A stretch of DNA of 64,000 nt from an uncultured Nocardioides sp. (GTDB taxonomy: Bacteria; Actinomycetota; Actinomycetes; Propionibacteriales; Nocardioidaceae): contig NZ_CANKYS010000001.1 in the NCBI RefSeq assembly GCF_947488025.1, positions 310,001-374,000 on the forward strand. The letters are read 5' to 3'. The notes beneath the pieces were generated by a model. That model saw only the letters and a list, made by a program, of their open reading frames with translations, was not told the origin of the DNA and did no database searches. Below are positions 8,471 to 16,525 of the stretch, piece by piece; the stretch's first letter is position 1, and every line of letters starts with the position of its first letter. The position numbers were made by a program, and so were the translations under genes.

Positions 8471-9511
8471 ATGCGTCTCGCCACCCTGCTGATGTACGAC
8501 GGCAACCCGCGCAAGGCCGCCGACGAGGTGGTCGCGCTGGAGCGGGCGGGGCTCGACAGCGTGTGGGTCGCGGAGGCCTACGGCTTCGACGCGCCCACGC
8601 TGATGGGCTACCTGGCCGCCCGCACCGAGACCGTGCAGATCGGCTCCGGCATCCTCAACATCTACTCCCGCACGCCGGGCGCCCTGCTCCAGACCGCGGC
8701 CGGGCTCGACAACGTCAGCCAGGGACGAGCCATCCTCGGTCTCGGCGTCAGCGGGCCGCAGGTCATCGAGGGCTTCCATGGCGTGCCCTACCGCAAGCCG
8801 ATGGCGCGCACGGCCGAGGTCGTCGACATCATCCGGCGCGGTCTCAAGCGGGAGCCGCTGTCCGCCGACGGCGAGTTCCACCTGCCGCTCGACAAGGAGC
8901 ACGGCGCGGTCACCGGGCTCGGCAAGCCGATCAAGCTGCTGACCCGACCCGAGCGCGACACCATCCCGATCTGGATCGCCGCGCTGGGCCCGAAGAACGT
9001 CGCGCAGACCGCCGAGATCGCCGACGGCTGGATCCCCCACCTCTTCCACCCGGAGAAGGCGCACGTGGTCTGGGGCGACGCGCTCGCCGCCGGCACCGCC
9101 AAGCGGCTCGACGGACTCGGCCCGCTCCAGGTGATGGCCGGCGGCATGGTCGCGATCGGGGAAGGCCCCGACACCACGTCGCTCCTCGACTTCGCGCGTC
9201 CGGTCTTCGCGCTCTACGTCGGCGGGATGGGCGCGAAGGGCAAGAACTTCTACAACGACGTCGCCCGCGCCTACGGCTACGAGAAGGAGGCCGAGGAGAT
9301 CCAGGACCTCTACCTCGCCGGCAAGAAGCGACAGGCCGAGGCCCTCGTCCCGACCGAGTGGCTCGAGGCGGCCAACCTCGTCGGCCCGGCGTCGTACGTC
9401 AAGGAGCGCATCGCCGCCTTCCGCGAGGCCGGCGTCACCGACCTCAACATCACGCCCGTCTCCGAGGACCCCGCAGCCACCGTCGCACAGGTGAAGGAAT
9501 GGGTGTCCTGA
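8471..9511 (+). CDS. LLM-class (F420- or flavin-dependent) oxidoreductase
   Basis: 346 aa luciferase-like TIM barrel. It starts directly with a beta strand (RLATLLMYDGN) and carries WVAEAYGFDAPTLMGYLAARTETVQIGSGILNI, the typical LLM second-strand block, plus LGLGVSGPQVIEGFHGVPYRKP and PIWIAALGPKNVAQTAEIADGW. The length is normal for the F420-dependent subgroup. In actinobacteria these enzymes often take part in lipid, ketone or xenobiotic oxidation. First gene of a three-gene operon with an MpaB-like oxygenase and an acyl-CoA dehydrogenase, overlapping the next gene by 13 nt. A leaderless start is likely. Confidence 0.88.
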   Translation: MRLATLLMYDGNPRKAADEVVALERAGLDSVWVAEAYGFDAPTLMGYLAARTETVQIGSGILNIYSRTPGALLQTAAGLDNVSQGRAILGLGVSGPQVIEGFHGVPYRKPMARTAEVVDIIRRGLKREPLSADGEFHLPLDKEHGAVTGLGKPIKLLTRPERDTIPIWIAALGPKNVAQTAEIADGWIPHLFHPEKAHVVWGDALAAGTAKRLDGLGPLQVMAGGMVAIGEGPDTTSLLDFARPVFALYVGGMGAKGKNFYNDVARAYGYEKEAEEIQDLYLAGKKRQAEALVPTEWLEAANLVGPASYVKERIAAFREAGVTDLNITPVSEDPAATVAQVKEWVS

Positions 9512-10404
9512 GCCTCGTCCACGCGCCGGGCCGCTTCGCCAACCTCCGTCGGATCCGGTCCCTGGACCCGGAGGTCGACCACGACGAGATCCTGCGCCTG
9601 ACCGCCCGCTTCGAGTTCCCCTGGGACTACTCGCAGGGCACGGGCATCGCGTTCATGCGCGACTACGGCATCCCGTCGATCGCCGCCCTCCTCGACCGCA
9701 CCCGCGAGTTCGAGGACCACGGCACCAAGCGCTACGACGACACCATCCTCATCGGCGACGAGGCCACCCTCGACGGCATCGACTCGTCGCGCTCGCACGC
9801 CGCGCTGCGCCGGCTCAACCGCATCCACGGCCACTACGACATCCCCGACCGCGAGCTGGCCTACGTCCTCGCCACGACCATCGTCGGGCCGGTCCGCTGG
9901 ATCGATGCCTACGGCTGGCGCCGCCTCGACCCGATCGAGCTCGCCGCGATCACCAGGGTGACCACGCGCTTCGGCGAGCTGATGGGGATCAAGGGCCTGC
10001 CGACGACGTACGACGGCTACCTGGCGCTGCTCGTCGACCACGAGCGTCGGTACTTCGCCCACACCCCGGCGGCGACGCGGTTGGCGGAGGCGTCGATCCG
10101 GGTCGCGAAGGAGATCGCCCCTCCCCCGCTCCGCCCGCTGACGCGCCGGGTCACCATCGCGGTGATGGACGAGCGGCTGCGCGAGGCCCTCGGCCTCCCG
10201 CGCCAGCCACGGTGGTTCGTCCGCGCCGTGCGTGGGGGGCTGCGGCTGCGCGGACGGCTGCTGCGGTTCGCTCTCCCGCGCCGCACGGCGTACGTCCACC
10301 GCCCGACGACCTACCCGCACGGCCACCGGCTCGAGGACCTCGGCCCGCTGTCCATGCTCGACGAGCTCAACGCATCCGCCCACCGAGAGGGATCCCATGC
10401 CTGA
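9499..10404 (+). CDS. Oxygenase MpaB family protein (DUF2236)
   Basis: 301 aa. The ATG at 9499 is preceded directly by GTGAAGGA and lies inside the 3' end of the LLM gene, so translation is probably coupled. The sequence shows the DUF2236 pattern: GTGIAFMRDYGIPSIAALLDRT, RLNRIHGHYDIPDRELAYVLATTIVGP with a conserved His, and Arg-rich C-terminal helices. The family includes rubber oxygenase (Lcp) and MpaB-type b-heme proteins. Haem binding here is by homology only. The context, between an LLM oxidoreductase and an acyl-CoA dehydrogenase, suggests oxidation of a lipid or alicyclic carbon source. Confidence 0.82.
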   Translation: MGVLSLVHAPGRFANLRRIRSLDPEVDHDEILRLTARFEFPWDYSQGTGIAFMRDYGIPSIAALLDRTREFEDHGTKRYDDTILIGDEATLDGIDSSRSHAALRRLNRIHGHYDIPDRELAYVLATTIVGPVRWIDAYGWRRLDPIELAAITRVTTRFGELMGIKGLPTTYDGYLALLVDHERRYFAHTPAATRLAEASIRVAKEIAPPPLRPLTRRVTIAVMDERLREALGLPRQPRWFVRAVRGGLRLRGRLLRFALPRRTAYVHRPTTYPHGHRLEDLGPLSMLDELNASAHREGSHA

Positions 10405-11545
10405 CCGCCCCAGCATCCTCGAGCAGGAGCACGAGGACTTCCGCGCCGTCGCACGCGCCTTCTTCGACAAGGAGGTCGCGCCGCACCACGCCGCCTGGGA
10501 GGAGGCAGGTGTCGTCGACCGCGAGGTGTGGCGCAAGGCCGGCGAGCGGGGGCTGCTGTGCTTCGACGTCGACGAGGCCTACGGCGGGCCGGGCATCAAG
10601 GACTTCCGCTACAACATGGTGCTCGCCGAGGAGTCGGCACGGGCGGGGGCGTCGGGCCCGGGCTTCGCCGTGCACACCGACATCATCGTCCCCTACATCT
10701 CCTCGCTGGGCACCGAGGAGCAGAAGCAGCGCTGGCTGCCGGGCTGCGTCTCCGGCGACCTCGTCACCGCCATCGCGATGACCGAGCCGGGCGCGGGCTC
10801 CGACCTCCAGGGCATCCGCACCACGGCCGTCGACGCGGGCGACCACTACGTCCTCAACGGCTCGAAGACCTTCATCTCCAACGGCATCCTGTCCGACCTG
10901 GTCGTCGTGGTCTGCCGCACGAATCCGGACGCCGGCCACCAGGGCATCTCGCTGCTCGTCGTCGAGCGCGGCATGGAGGGCTTCGAGCGCGGCCGCAACC
11001 TCGCCAAGATGGGCCTGCACGCACAGGACACCGCCGAGCTGTCCTTCACCGACGTACGGGTGCCGAAGGAGAACCTCCTCGGCGCCGAGGGCTCCGGCTT
11101 CGTCTCGCTGATGGAGAACTTGCCGCAGGAGCGCATCTCGATCGGCTGCATCGCCGTCGCCGCGATCGAGCACGTGCTGGACCTGTGCTTGGCCTACGCC
11201 AAGGAGCGCGAGGCCTTCGGCAGGCCGATCGGGAAGTTCCAGCACAACCGCTTCGTGCTGGCCGAGATGGCCACCGAGGCCCACATCGCGCGGGTGTTCA
11301 TCAACGACTGCGTGCTGCGGCTCAACGCCGGGGAGGTCGACACCGCGCTGGCGTCGATGGCGAAGTGGTGGACCACCGAGCTGCAGAAGCGGGTCGTCGA
11401 CGCCGGCGTGCAGCTGCACGGCGGCTACGGCTACATGGACGAGTACCCGATCTCCAAGGCCTACACCGACTCGCGCATCCAGACGATCTACGGCGGCACC
11501 ACCGAGATCCAGAAGGAGATCATCGGACGGATGCTGGGGCTGTAG
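10397..11545 (+). CDS. Acyl-CoA dehydrogenase, long-chain type active site
   Basis: 382 aa FAD-dependent acyl-CoA dehydrogenase. AMTEPGAGSDLQGIRTTA and the C-terminal QTIYGGTTEIQKEIIGR are family hallmarks. The position used as catalytic base in MCAD is Gly here (YGGT). As in long-chain acyl-CoA dehydrogenase the base is then probably the Glu of LPQER (about residue 245). The start overlaps the oxygenase stop (ATGCCTGA), with GAGAGG as RBS. A long upstream in-frame extension exists but belongs to the overlapping oxygenase. Last gene of the operon under the 8443-8461 operator. Confidence 0.92.
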   Translation: MPDRPSILEQEHEDFRAVARAFFDKEVAPHHAAWEEAGVVDREVWRKAGERGLLCFDVDEAYGGPGIKDFRYNMVLAEESARAGASGPGFAVHTDIIVPYISSLGTEEQKQRWLPGCVSGDLVTAIAMTEPGAGSDLQGIRTTAVDAGDHYVLNGSKTFISNGILSDLVVVVCRTNPDAGHQGISLLVVERGMEGFERGRNLAKMGLHAQDTAELSFTDVRVPKENLLGAEGSGFVSLMENLPQERISIGCIAVAAIEHVLDLCLAYAKEREAFGRPIGKFQHNRFVLAEMATEAHIARVFINDCVLRLNAGEVDTALASMAKWWTTELQKRVVDAGVQLHGGYGYMDEYPISKAYTDSRIQTIYGGTTEIQKEIIGRMLGL

Positions 11546-11563
11546 ATCGTCGGCCGCAGTCGT

Positions 11564-11569
11564 TAGGTT
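11564..11569 (+). promoter_or_regulatory. -10 element TAGGTT of a leaderless gene
   Basis: TAGGTT is followed by 6 nt and then the ATG at 11576, leaving no room for a ribosome binding site. Confidence 0.5.
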
Positions 11570-11575
11570 CGGGGC

Positions 11576-11791
11576 ATGGACCTCTTCGAGATGGACGAGA
11601 CGCAGACCATGACCCGCGAGGAGGCCGCCGCCCGGCTGCGTGCCCTCGCCGACTCGCTCGCCAAGCACAACTCCGTCGAGTTCACCCGGCAGGGCGGCCG
11701 CGTCACGGTGGCCGTGCCCGACGAGGTGCGGCTCAAGGTGGAGGTCGAGCTCGGCGACGACAACGAGGTCGAGATCGAGCTCACCTGGTAG
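11576..11791 (+). CDS. Amphi-Trp domain-containing protein
   Basis: 71 aa covering one complete amphi-Trp domain: MTREEAAARLRALADSLAKHNSVEF..GG..V.VAVPDEVRLKVEVELGD..EVEIELTW, ending at the defining C-terminal tryptophan. The family is a short, charged, soluble domain of unknown biochemical role, found in archaea and bacteria. The start is set by a leaderless -10. The gene converges on and overlaps the 3' end of the alpha/beta hydrolase by 11 bp. Confidence 0.88.
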   Translation: MDLFEMDETQTMTREEAAARLRALADSLAKHNSVEFTRQGGRVTVAVPDEVRLKVEVELGDDNEVEIELTW

Positions 11792-12668
11792 CGAGCACCT
11801 CGCGCAGCCGCGCGGCGAACTCGTCCGGCTTGCCCGTCTGGCCGTACTCGCCGCCGAGGAAGCCGTTGTGCCCGCCGGGGAAGACGACCGGCTCGACGCC
11901 CAGCTCACGCGCGACGGCGTATCCGGCCCGTCCGGCGATCTCGCCGTCCTCGGGTCCGCCCGACTCCTCCCCCACTCCGAGCACCACGCGGGTGGGAGCG
12001 GCACGGACGGCCTCGAGGTCGGGGACGCGGGTGCATCCCTCGCCCCGCATGTTGGCCATGAGGCCGTCGTTGCGCGAGCCGTCGTCCTCGGTCGGCAGGC
12101 CGAACACCGCCGGGTCCGGGACGGGTTCGTCGCCCGTCCACTCACCGCGGTGCATCACCAGGCTGATGAAGCGGGCCATCCCGGGGCCGATGCCGGCAGT
12201 GTCGTAGGCCGCCACCAGCTCGTCGCACGCCCTGCCGATGGCAGCGCCGTCGGGCAGGAGCGGGGCCATCGGAGGCTCGTGGGCCACCAGGATGCGTACG
12301 TCGTCGGGGTGCGCCGCGACGAGGAAGAGCGCGTTGACCGCGGCACCGGACGAGGCGAACAGGTCCACCGGGCCGACGCCGAGCGCCTGGACGAGGGCGT
12401 GCAGGTCCTCGGCGTGCTGCTCGGGCGTGACTGCTGCGGTGTCGTCCTCGCGCGTGCTCCGGCCCACGTTGCGCGGGTCGGTCAGCACGAGCACGCGGCC
12501 GTCGAGCCTCGACGCGAGGCTACCGAAGCCGGTGCTGTCCATCGGCGAGCCCGCCAGCACGAGTGGCGGGGACTCGGGCGTGGCGTCGGCGAGGTCGCCG
12601 ACGACGTCGAAGGACAGGAGGGCGCCGGGAACCGCGACGGTGCCGGGCGTGCGGGGTGCATCGGTCAT
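11781..12668 (-). CDS. Alpha/beta hydrolase
   Basis: 295 aa alpha/beta-hydrolase fold: LVLAGSPMDSTGF oxyanion region, DPRNVGRS strand-4 motif common in actinobacterial hydrolases, and the catalytic His in PGGHNGFL. The nucleophile elbow reads DLFASSGAAVNAL. Related proteins have GSSGG, so here both flanking Gly are Ala while the Ser is kept. The start is ATG 12668 because GATGAT (12675-12680) sits 6 nt upstream; an ATG at 12704 would run into the divergent promoter. The substrate cannot be inferred. Confidence 0.83.
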   Translation of the reverse strand: MTDAPRTPGTVAVPGALLSFDVVGDLADATPESPPLVLAGSPMDSTGFGSLASRLDGRVLVLTDPRNVGRSTREDDTAAVTPEQHAEDLHALVQALGVGPVDLFASSGAAVNALFLVAAHPDDVRILVAHEPPMAPLLPDGAAIGRACDELVAAYDTAGIGPGMARFISLVMHRGEWTGDEPVPDPAVFGLPTEDDGSRNDGLMANMRGEGCTRVPDLEAVRAAPTRVVLGVGEESGGPEDGEIAGRAGYAVARELGVEPVVFPGGHNGFLGGEYGQTGKPDEFAARLREVLATR

Positions 12669-12724
12669 GGCGCCATCATCGAACCGGTCGCGGATCGTCC
12701 GCAACGCCTCCTAGCCTCGCGTCC

Positions 12725-13492
12725 ATGACCGACTTCACCGAGCAGGACCTCAGCGGCTCGACGTTCCGCCGGGTCGACCTCTCCGACGCCCAGCTGCACG
12801 ACGTCGACCTGAGCCGCGCGCGTGTGCGCGCGGCGTACCTCGACGGGGTGCGGATGACCGGCGTCGAGGCGCCGGACCTCGAGATCCACGGCGAGCTGGG
12901 CCGGCTCGTCGTCAACGGCGTCGACGTGGTCCCCCTCGTCGAGGCGGAGCTCGACCGGCGGATGCCCGAGCGCTCCCTGATGCGTCCCACCGACGCCGAC
13001 GGATTCCGCGAGGCCTTCGTCACCCTCGACCGACTGTGGGCCGGGACCGTCGACCGGGCTCGGGGGCTGCCGCCCGCGTTGTTGCACGAGCGGGTCGACG
13101 GCGAGTGGTCCTTCGTCGAGACGCTGCGCCACCTCGGGTTCGCGCACGCCTGCTGGGTCGGCGGTGTCGTGCTCGCCGACCCCGCCCCGTGGCACCCCCT
13201 GGACCTGCCGTGGGACGAGGCACCGGCCGTCGACGGCGTGCCGTGGGACCGCGACGTACGCCCCTCCCTGGACGAGGTGCTCGTCGTGCGGGCGCAGCGC
13301 CGGGCCACGGTGGCCGAGGTGCTCGCGAACCTCACCGACGACGGGCTCAGGCGGCCTGTCACCTCGGCCACTGCGTTCCTCCGCGACGCCGAGTCCCTCA
13401 CGGTCGCCGACTGCCTGCGGGTGGTCCTCAACGAGGAGTGGGAGCACCGGCTGTACGCCGAGCGCGACCTCGCGGTGCTGGCCGCGCGGTGA
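12725..13492 (+). CDS. DinB-family protein with N-terminal pentapeptide repeats
   Basis: 255 aa. Residues 6-45 read as pentapeptide-repeat coils (DLSGSTFRRVDLSDAQLHDV, then DLSRARVRAAYLDGVRM). From about 85 onward the protein is a DinB four-helix bundle with histidines in ETLRHLGFAHACW and NEEWEHRLYAERDL that fit its metal triad. DinB-superfamily proteins include mycothiol- and bacillithiol-dependent transferases; actinobacterial members often use mycothiol, but that is inference here. TAGCCT (12712-12717) is 7 nt before the ATG, so the gene is probably leaderless. Confidence 0.83.
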   Translation: MTDFTEQDLSGSTFRRVDLSDAQLHDVDLSRARVRAAYLDGVRMTGVEAPDLEIHGELGRLVVNGVDVVPLVEAELDRRMPERSLMRPTDADGFREAFVTLDRLWAGTVDRARGLPPALLHERVDGEWSFVETLRHLGFAHACWVGGVVLADPAPWHPLDLPWDEAPAVDGVPWDRDVRPSLDEVLVVRAQRRATVAEVLANLTDDGLRRPVTSATAFLRDAESLTVADCLRVVLNEEWEHRLYAERDLAVLAAR

Positions 13493-13514
13493 CTCGCTGC
13501 CGCAGACTGGGCGG

Positions 13515-13886
13515 GTGAGCGACACCGAGACCCTGGGCGTGCGCCTGGCCCGCGCCATCGCCGCGAAGGACGAGGCGGCCCTGCGCGCCGTGCTGGCCGA
13601 CGACGTCGACTTCCGCGGACTGACCCCCGGCCGGACGTGGGAGGGCACCGGGCCCGACGCGGTCGTGGAGACGGTGTTCGGGGCGTGGTTCGAGCCGGCG
13701 GACGAGATCGAGCGGGTCGTGGACGTCTCCGAGCGCGACGACGTCGCCGACACCTCGCACGTCAGCTACCGCTTCGACCTCGCCACGCCGGGCGGTTCCT
13801 ACGTCGCCGAGCAGCAGGCCTACTACCGGGGGACGGACGTCATCGAGCACCTCCGCGTGATGTGCTCCGGCTTCCGGCCGAGGTGA
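13515..13886 (+). CDS. SnoaL-like / NTF2-fold small protein
   Basis: 123 aa starting VSDTETLGVRLARAIAAKDEAALRAVLADDVDFRGLTPGRTWEG, the helix-helix-strand opening of the NTF2/SnoaL-like fold, and ending with the curved sheet segment QQAYYRGTDVIEHLRVMCSGF. The family covers small-molecule isomerases, cyclases and binding proteins. No catalytic Asp/His pair can be assigned with confidence. It lies 22 bp after the DinB gene on the same strand. The GTG start has no clear RBS; CAGACT (13504-13509) may be a weak -10. Confidence 0.72.
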   Translation: MSDTETLGVRLARAIAAKDEAALRAVLADDVDFRGLTPGRTWEGTGPDAVVETVFGAWFEPADEIERVVDVSERDDVADTSHVSYRFDLATPGGSYVAEQQAYYRGTDVIEHLRVMCSGFRPR

Positions 13887-13908
13887 CGCACCGCTCCTCG
13901 GGTCACGG

Positions 13909-14094
13909 GTGGAGATGATGCGGGCCTACGCCGAGACCGAGCGGTGCCGCACCGCCTTCATGCTCGGCTACTTCGGCGTCGGCACGGTCACCGACGTCGA
14001 GGAGGACCGCATCACGGTGCTGTTCGAGGACGAGGGCTACCGCACCCTGGCGCTCGACCTGGTCGAGGAGCGGGGACTGCTCGAGGTCACGTGA
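13909..14094 (+). pseudogene. RecQ helicase C-terminal remnant, internally deleted
   Basis: A 61-codon frame. Its first part, VEMMRAYAETERCRTAFMLGYFG, matches the zinc-binding subdomain of RecQ-type helicases. The rest, GTVTDVEEDRITVLFEDEGYRTLALDLVEERGLLE, matches the distal C-terminal extension seen on actinobacterial RecQ proteins. The two blocks are normally separated by the remaining zinc cysteines and tens of residues, missing here. The upstream in-frame codons (LLGSR) also fit the RecQ consensus, but there is no helicase core in the window. It may be a decayed fragment, or a short expressed protein since the frame is intact. Confidence 0.55.
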
Positions 14095-15031
14095 GCCGCG
14101 CCGCCAGCGCCCGCCCCAGGCGTACGCCGGACAGCCAGGCGGTCTCGACCTTCGGCGCCGCGCCCCACCCGTCGCCGCACACCCCGACCGGACGGTCGCC
14201 CTCGACGAGGGCATAGGGCTCCTCGCGTCGACCTGTCGGGCGGGCGAAGGTCCAGCGGTGGACGTGGACGTCCTCGGGCTCGCCGACGTCGAGCAGTCGC
14301 CGGACTGCCTGCACCGCGGCGGGCGCTGCCCCGGCCGGGTCGTCGAGGTGGCGCGCGGCCAGCTCGGGCGTGGTGTGGGCGACCAGCACGGGTGCGTCGT
14401 CGCCGCGGCGCCGGCCGTCGTCGGCGATCCAGCCGACGTCGGGGTCGCCGTTCACGAAGGCACCGTCGAACCGGACCGTCGGGCTCACCGGGTCCCACGT
14501 GCGGGCGGACCACCGCGCGGCGACGGCGAGGACCGGCTCCCACTCCCGGTCGAGGACCGCCGCGACGGGGTGGTCGCCCACCAGCCGCCGGGCCTGGGGA
14601 TCGGGCATGGCGAGCACCACCGCGTCTGCCTCGAGCTCGTCCAGCGCCCCGACCTCGCGGCGCTTGACGCCCAGGCCGGCGGCCAGGTCCTCGACGAGCG
14701 ACCGCAGGCCGTGGGGCGCGCCCCATCGCACGGGGCCGGGCTTGCTGTCCGCCTCCCCGTCGCCCAGGGCGGTGAACGTGTCGGTCCACTCGTGGGCGAG
14801 GCCGCGGGCAGCCCAGTCGTCGACGACGGCGGCGAACCCGGGATCGCTCACGGTGAGGTAGGACGCGCCCAGGTCGACCCGGCGCTCCCACAGGGTGCGG
14901 GCAGCCATCCGGCCGCCGGGCACGTGACCCCGGTCGACGACCGTGGTGTCGACACCCGCCGCGCGGAGCTCACGGGCGCACGCCACGCCCGCGAGGCCCG
15001 CACCGACGACGACCACCCGTCGCCCGCTCAC
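14087..15031 (-). CDS. FAD-dependent oxidoreductase, renalase/amine-oxidase-like
   Basis: 314 aa. The N-terminus RRVVVVGAGLAGVACARELRAAGV is a dinucleotide-binding Rossmann motif, followed by VDRGHVPGGRMAARTL, the second FAD contact typical of renalase-like proteins. The C-terminus VGVCGDGWGAAPKVETAWLSGVRLGRAL is the FAD-closing block. The GTG start overlaps the stop of the upstream gene in a GTGA tetranucleotide, so the two flavoproteins are co-translated. The substrate is unknown. Confidence 0.82.
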   Translation of the reverse strand: MSGRRVVVVGAGLAGVACARELRAAGVDTTVVDRGHVPGGRMAARTLWERRVDLGASYLTVSDPGFAAVVDDWAARGLAHEWTDTFTALGDGEADSKPGPVRWGAPHGLRSLVEDLAAGLGVKRREVGALDELEADAVVLAMPDPQARRLVGDHPVAAVLDREWEPVLAVAARWSARTWDPVSPTVRFDGAFVNGDPDVGWIADDGRRRGDDAPVLVAHTTPELAARHLDDPAGAAPAAVQAVRRLLDVGEPEDVHVHRWTFARPTGRREEPYALVEGDRPVGVCGDGWGAAPKVETAWLSGVRLGRALAARLT

Positions 15032-16245
15032 AGCAGGGACTCCGCCGCGCGCTGGCCGCTGACGAGCGCGCCCTGGATCGAGCCGGTGTCGCGGTGGTCG
15101 CCGCAGACGACGAGGTCGCCGTGACGCACCGGACGGGCCGCGCTGAACGGCGTCGGCTGCGCCGGGAGGGCGTGGGGCACCTCGTGGCGGGCGACGACCT
15201 CCCACCCGGCCGGGTCGACCCCGAGCAGGTCGCCTGCGTGGCGCCGCATGGCGTCGGTGTCGTGGCCGTCCCGCAGCAGGGCCGAGCCCTGGACGAGGTG
15301 CCGTCCCGGTGGACCGTACGACGGTGCGGCGCGCGAGACAACGGCGGCGTTGACCAGCGGCCCGGCGGGCGTCCGCCGCGCGTCGACGTGGAGCAGGTCG
15401 GCGTCGGGCGCCGTGGAGGCCGACCACCACACGGTGACGACGCCCTTGGTCGCCGGCACGGGCAGACCGGTGAGCTCGGCCGCCTCCGGCGCGCCGGTGG
15501 CGACGACGACGTGGTCGGCGGTCCACCTGCCGTCGTCGGTCTCGACCGACGTGCCGCTGACGCGACGCGCAGGCTGACCGAGCCGCACCCGGTCGCCGAG
15601 CGTGCCCGCGAGCTGGGCCGGGAGGGCCTGCATGCCGTCCCTCGGCAGGGCCGGGACCCCGCGGACGAACATCCAGGTGAGCAGCAGGGCGAAGCGGTCG
15701 GCGGTGCTGCCGTCGTCCTCGAGCAGCACACCGGCGAAGAAGCGGTCGACCACGCGTCGCAGCAGCCCGTCCACGCCGGCCCCGTCCAGCGCCGTACGCC
15801 GGTCGACGTCGGCGCGTGCCTCGAGCACGTCGACCAGCTCGCGCACGGGACGCGGTCTCAGCAGCGGGGCCGCCCAGCGCGCGAGCGCGGCGACCTCCCG
15901 CGGGCGCCGTACCGCGGTGCGGAGCGACGCGGGGACCAGCGCCGGGTTGCGGAGCGGGTGCCCCAGCAGGTCCAGGCCCGTCTCGGTGCGTACCGCGACG
16001 CCGGCGCCGAACGGCTGCAGGCCGAGGGCGTCGACGTCGACCCACCGGCGTACGGCCGGGTAGGCGGGGTTGAGCAGCTGGAAGCCTCGATCCACGAGGA
16101 ACCCGTCGACGCGGTCGGTGCGGATGCGCCCGCCCACCCCGTCGGAGGCCTCGAGGACCACGACGTCCCGTCCGGCCTCGGCCAGCGCCTGGGCGCACCG
16201 CAGGCCGGCCAGCCCGGCGCCCACGACCACCACGTCGGCTCTCAT
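15028..16245 (-). CDS. FAD-dependent amine oxidase / protoporphyrinogen oxidase-like protein
   Basis: 405 aa flavoprotein with RADVVVVGAGLAGLRCAQALAEAGRDVVVLEASDGVGGRIRTD at the N-terminus (Rossmann GxGxxG plus GGR) and VVCGDHRDTGSIQGALVSGQRAAESL at the C-terminus. It resembles the NAD(P)-binding amine-oxidase family that includes phytoene desaturase- and protoporphyrinogen oxidase-like enzymes. No haem or carotenoid genes are adjacent. TAGGGT at 16252-16257, 6 nt before the ATG, marks a leaderless promoter. First gene of a two-flavoprotein operon. Confidence 0.82.
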   Translation of the reverse strand: MRADVVVVGAGLAGLRCAQALAEAGRDVVVLEASDGVGGRIRTDRVDGFLVDRGFQLLNPAYPAVRRWVDVDALGLQPFGAGVAVRTETGLDLLGHPLRNPALVPASLRTAVRRPREVAALARWAAPLLRPRPVRELVDVLEARADVDRRTALDGAGVDGLLRRVVDRFFAGVLLEDDGSTADRFALLLTWMFVRGVPALPRDGMQALPAQLAGTLGDRVRLGQPARRVSGTSVETDDGRWTADHVVVATGAPEAAELTGLPVPATKGVVTVWWSASTAPDADLLHVDARRTPAGPLVNAAVVSRAAPSYGPPGRHLVQGSALLRDGHDTDAMRRHAGDLLGVDPAGWEVVARHEVPHALPAQPTPFSAARPVRHGDLVVCGDHRDTGSIQGALVSGQRAAESLL

Positions 16246-16365
16246 GCGGTGACCCTAGGTGAGGCGCCCAACGCACGCCGGTCAGTTCGGGTCTGACTGC
16301 GCGCTGCTCCTCGCCGAGGCGGAGGGCTCAGGCCACCACCAACGGCTACCGCTGAACCGAGTGTG

Positions 16366-16387
16366 CGAACACACGTGCGGATAGTGT
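16366..16387 (+). promoter_or_regulatory. LexA-like SOS box followed by -10 TAGTGT
   Basis: CGAACACACGTGCG (16366-16379) differs by one base from the actinobacterial SOS palindrome CGAAC-N4-GTTCG. TAGTGT (16382-16387) follows immediately. DUF222-HNH (13E12-type) genes in mycobacteria have been reported behind LexA boxes. The rest of 16246-16525 holds no convincing gene. Confidence 0.55.
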
Positions 16388-16525
16388 CTTCGGCGACCAG
16401 GCTGTCCGTGAACTCCTGGATGGGAGTGTGCTACGAGGGCCTCGGCCCAGTTGGCGTCCTGGTGACGACCCGTTGACCTGCCGCGATTGCGCGCGGCGTG
16501 GAACCGTCGTCGAAGGAGGCCGCCC

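Noticed and set aside
12669..12704. Longer start for the alpha/beta hydrolase
   Set aside because: It would extend over the hydrolase -10 and toward the divergent DinB promoter; the ATG at 12668 has the -10 at the right distance.
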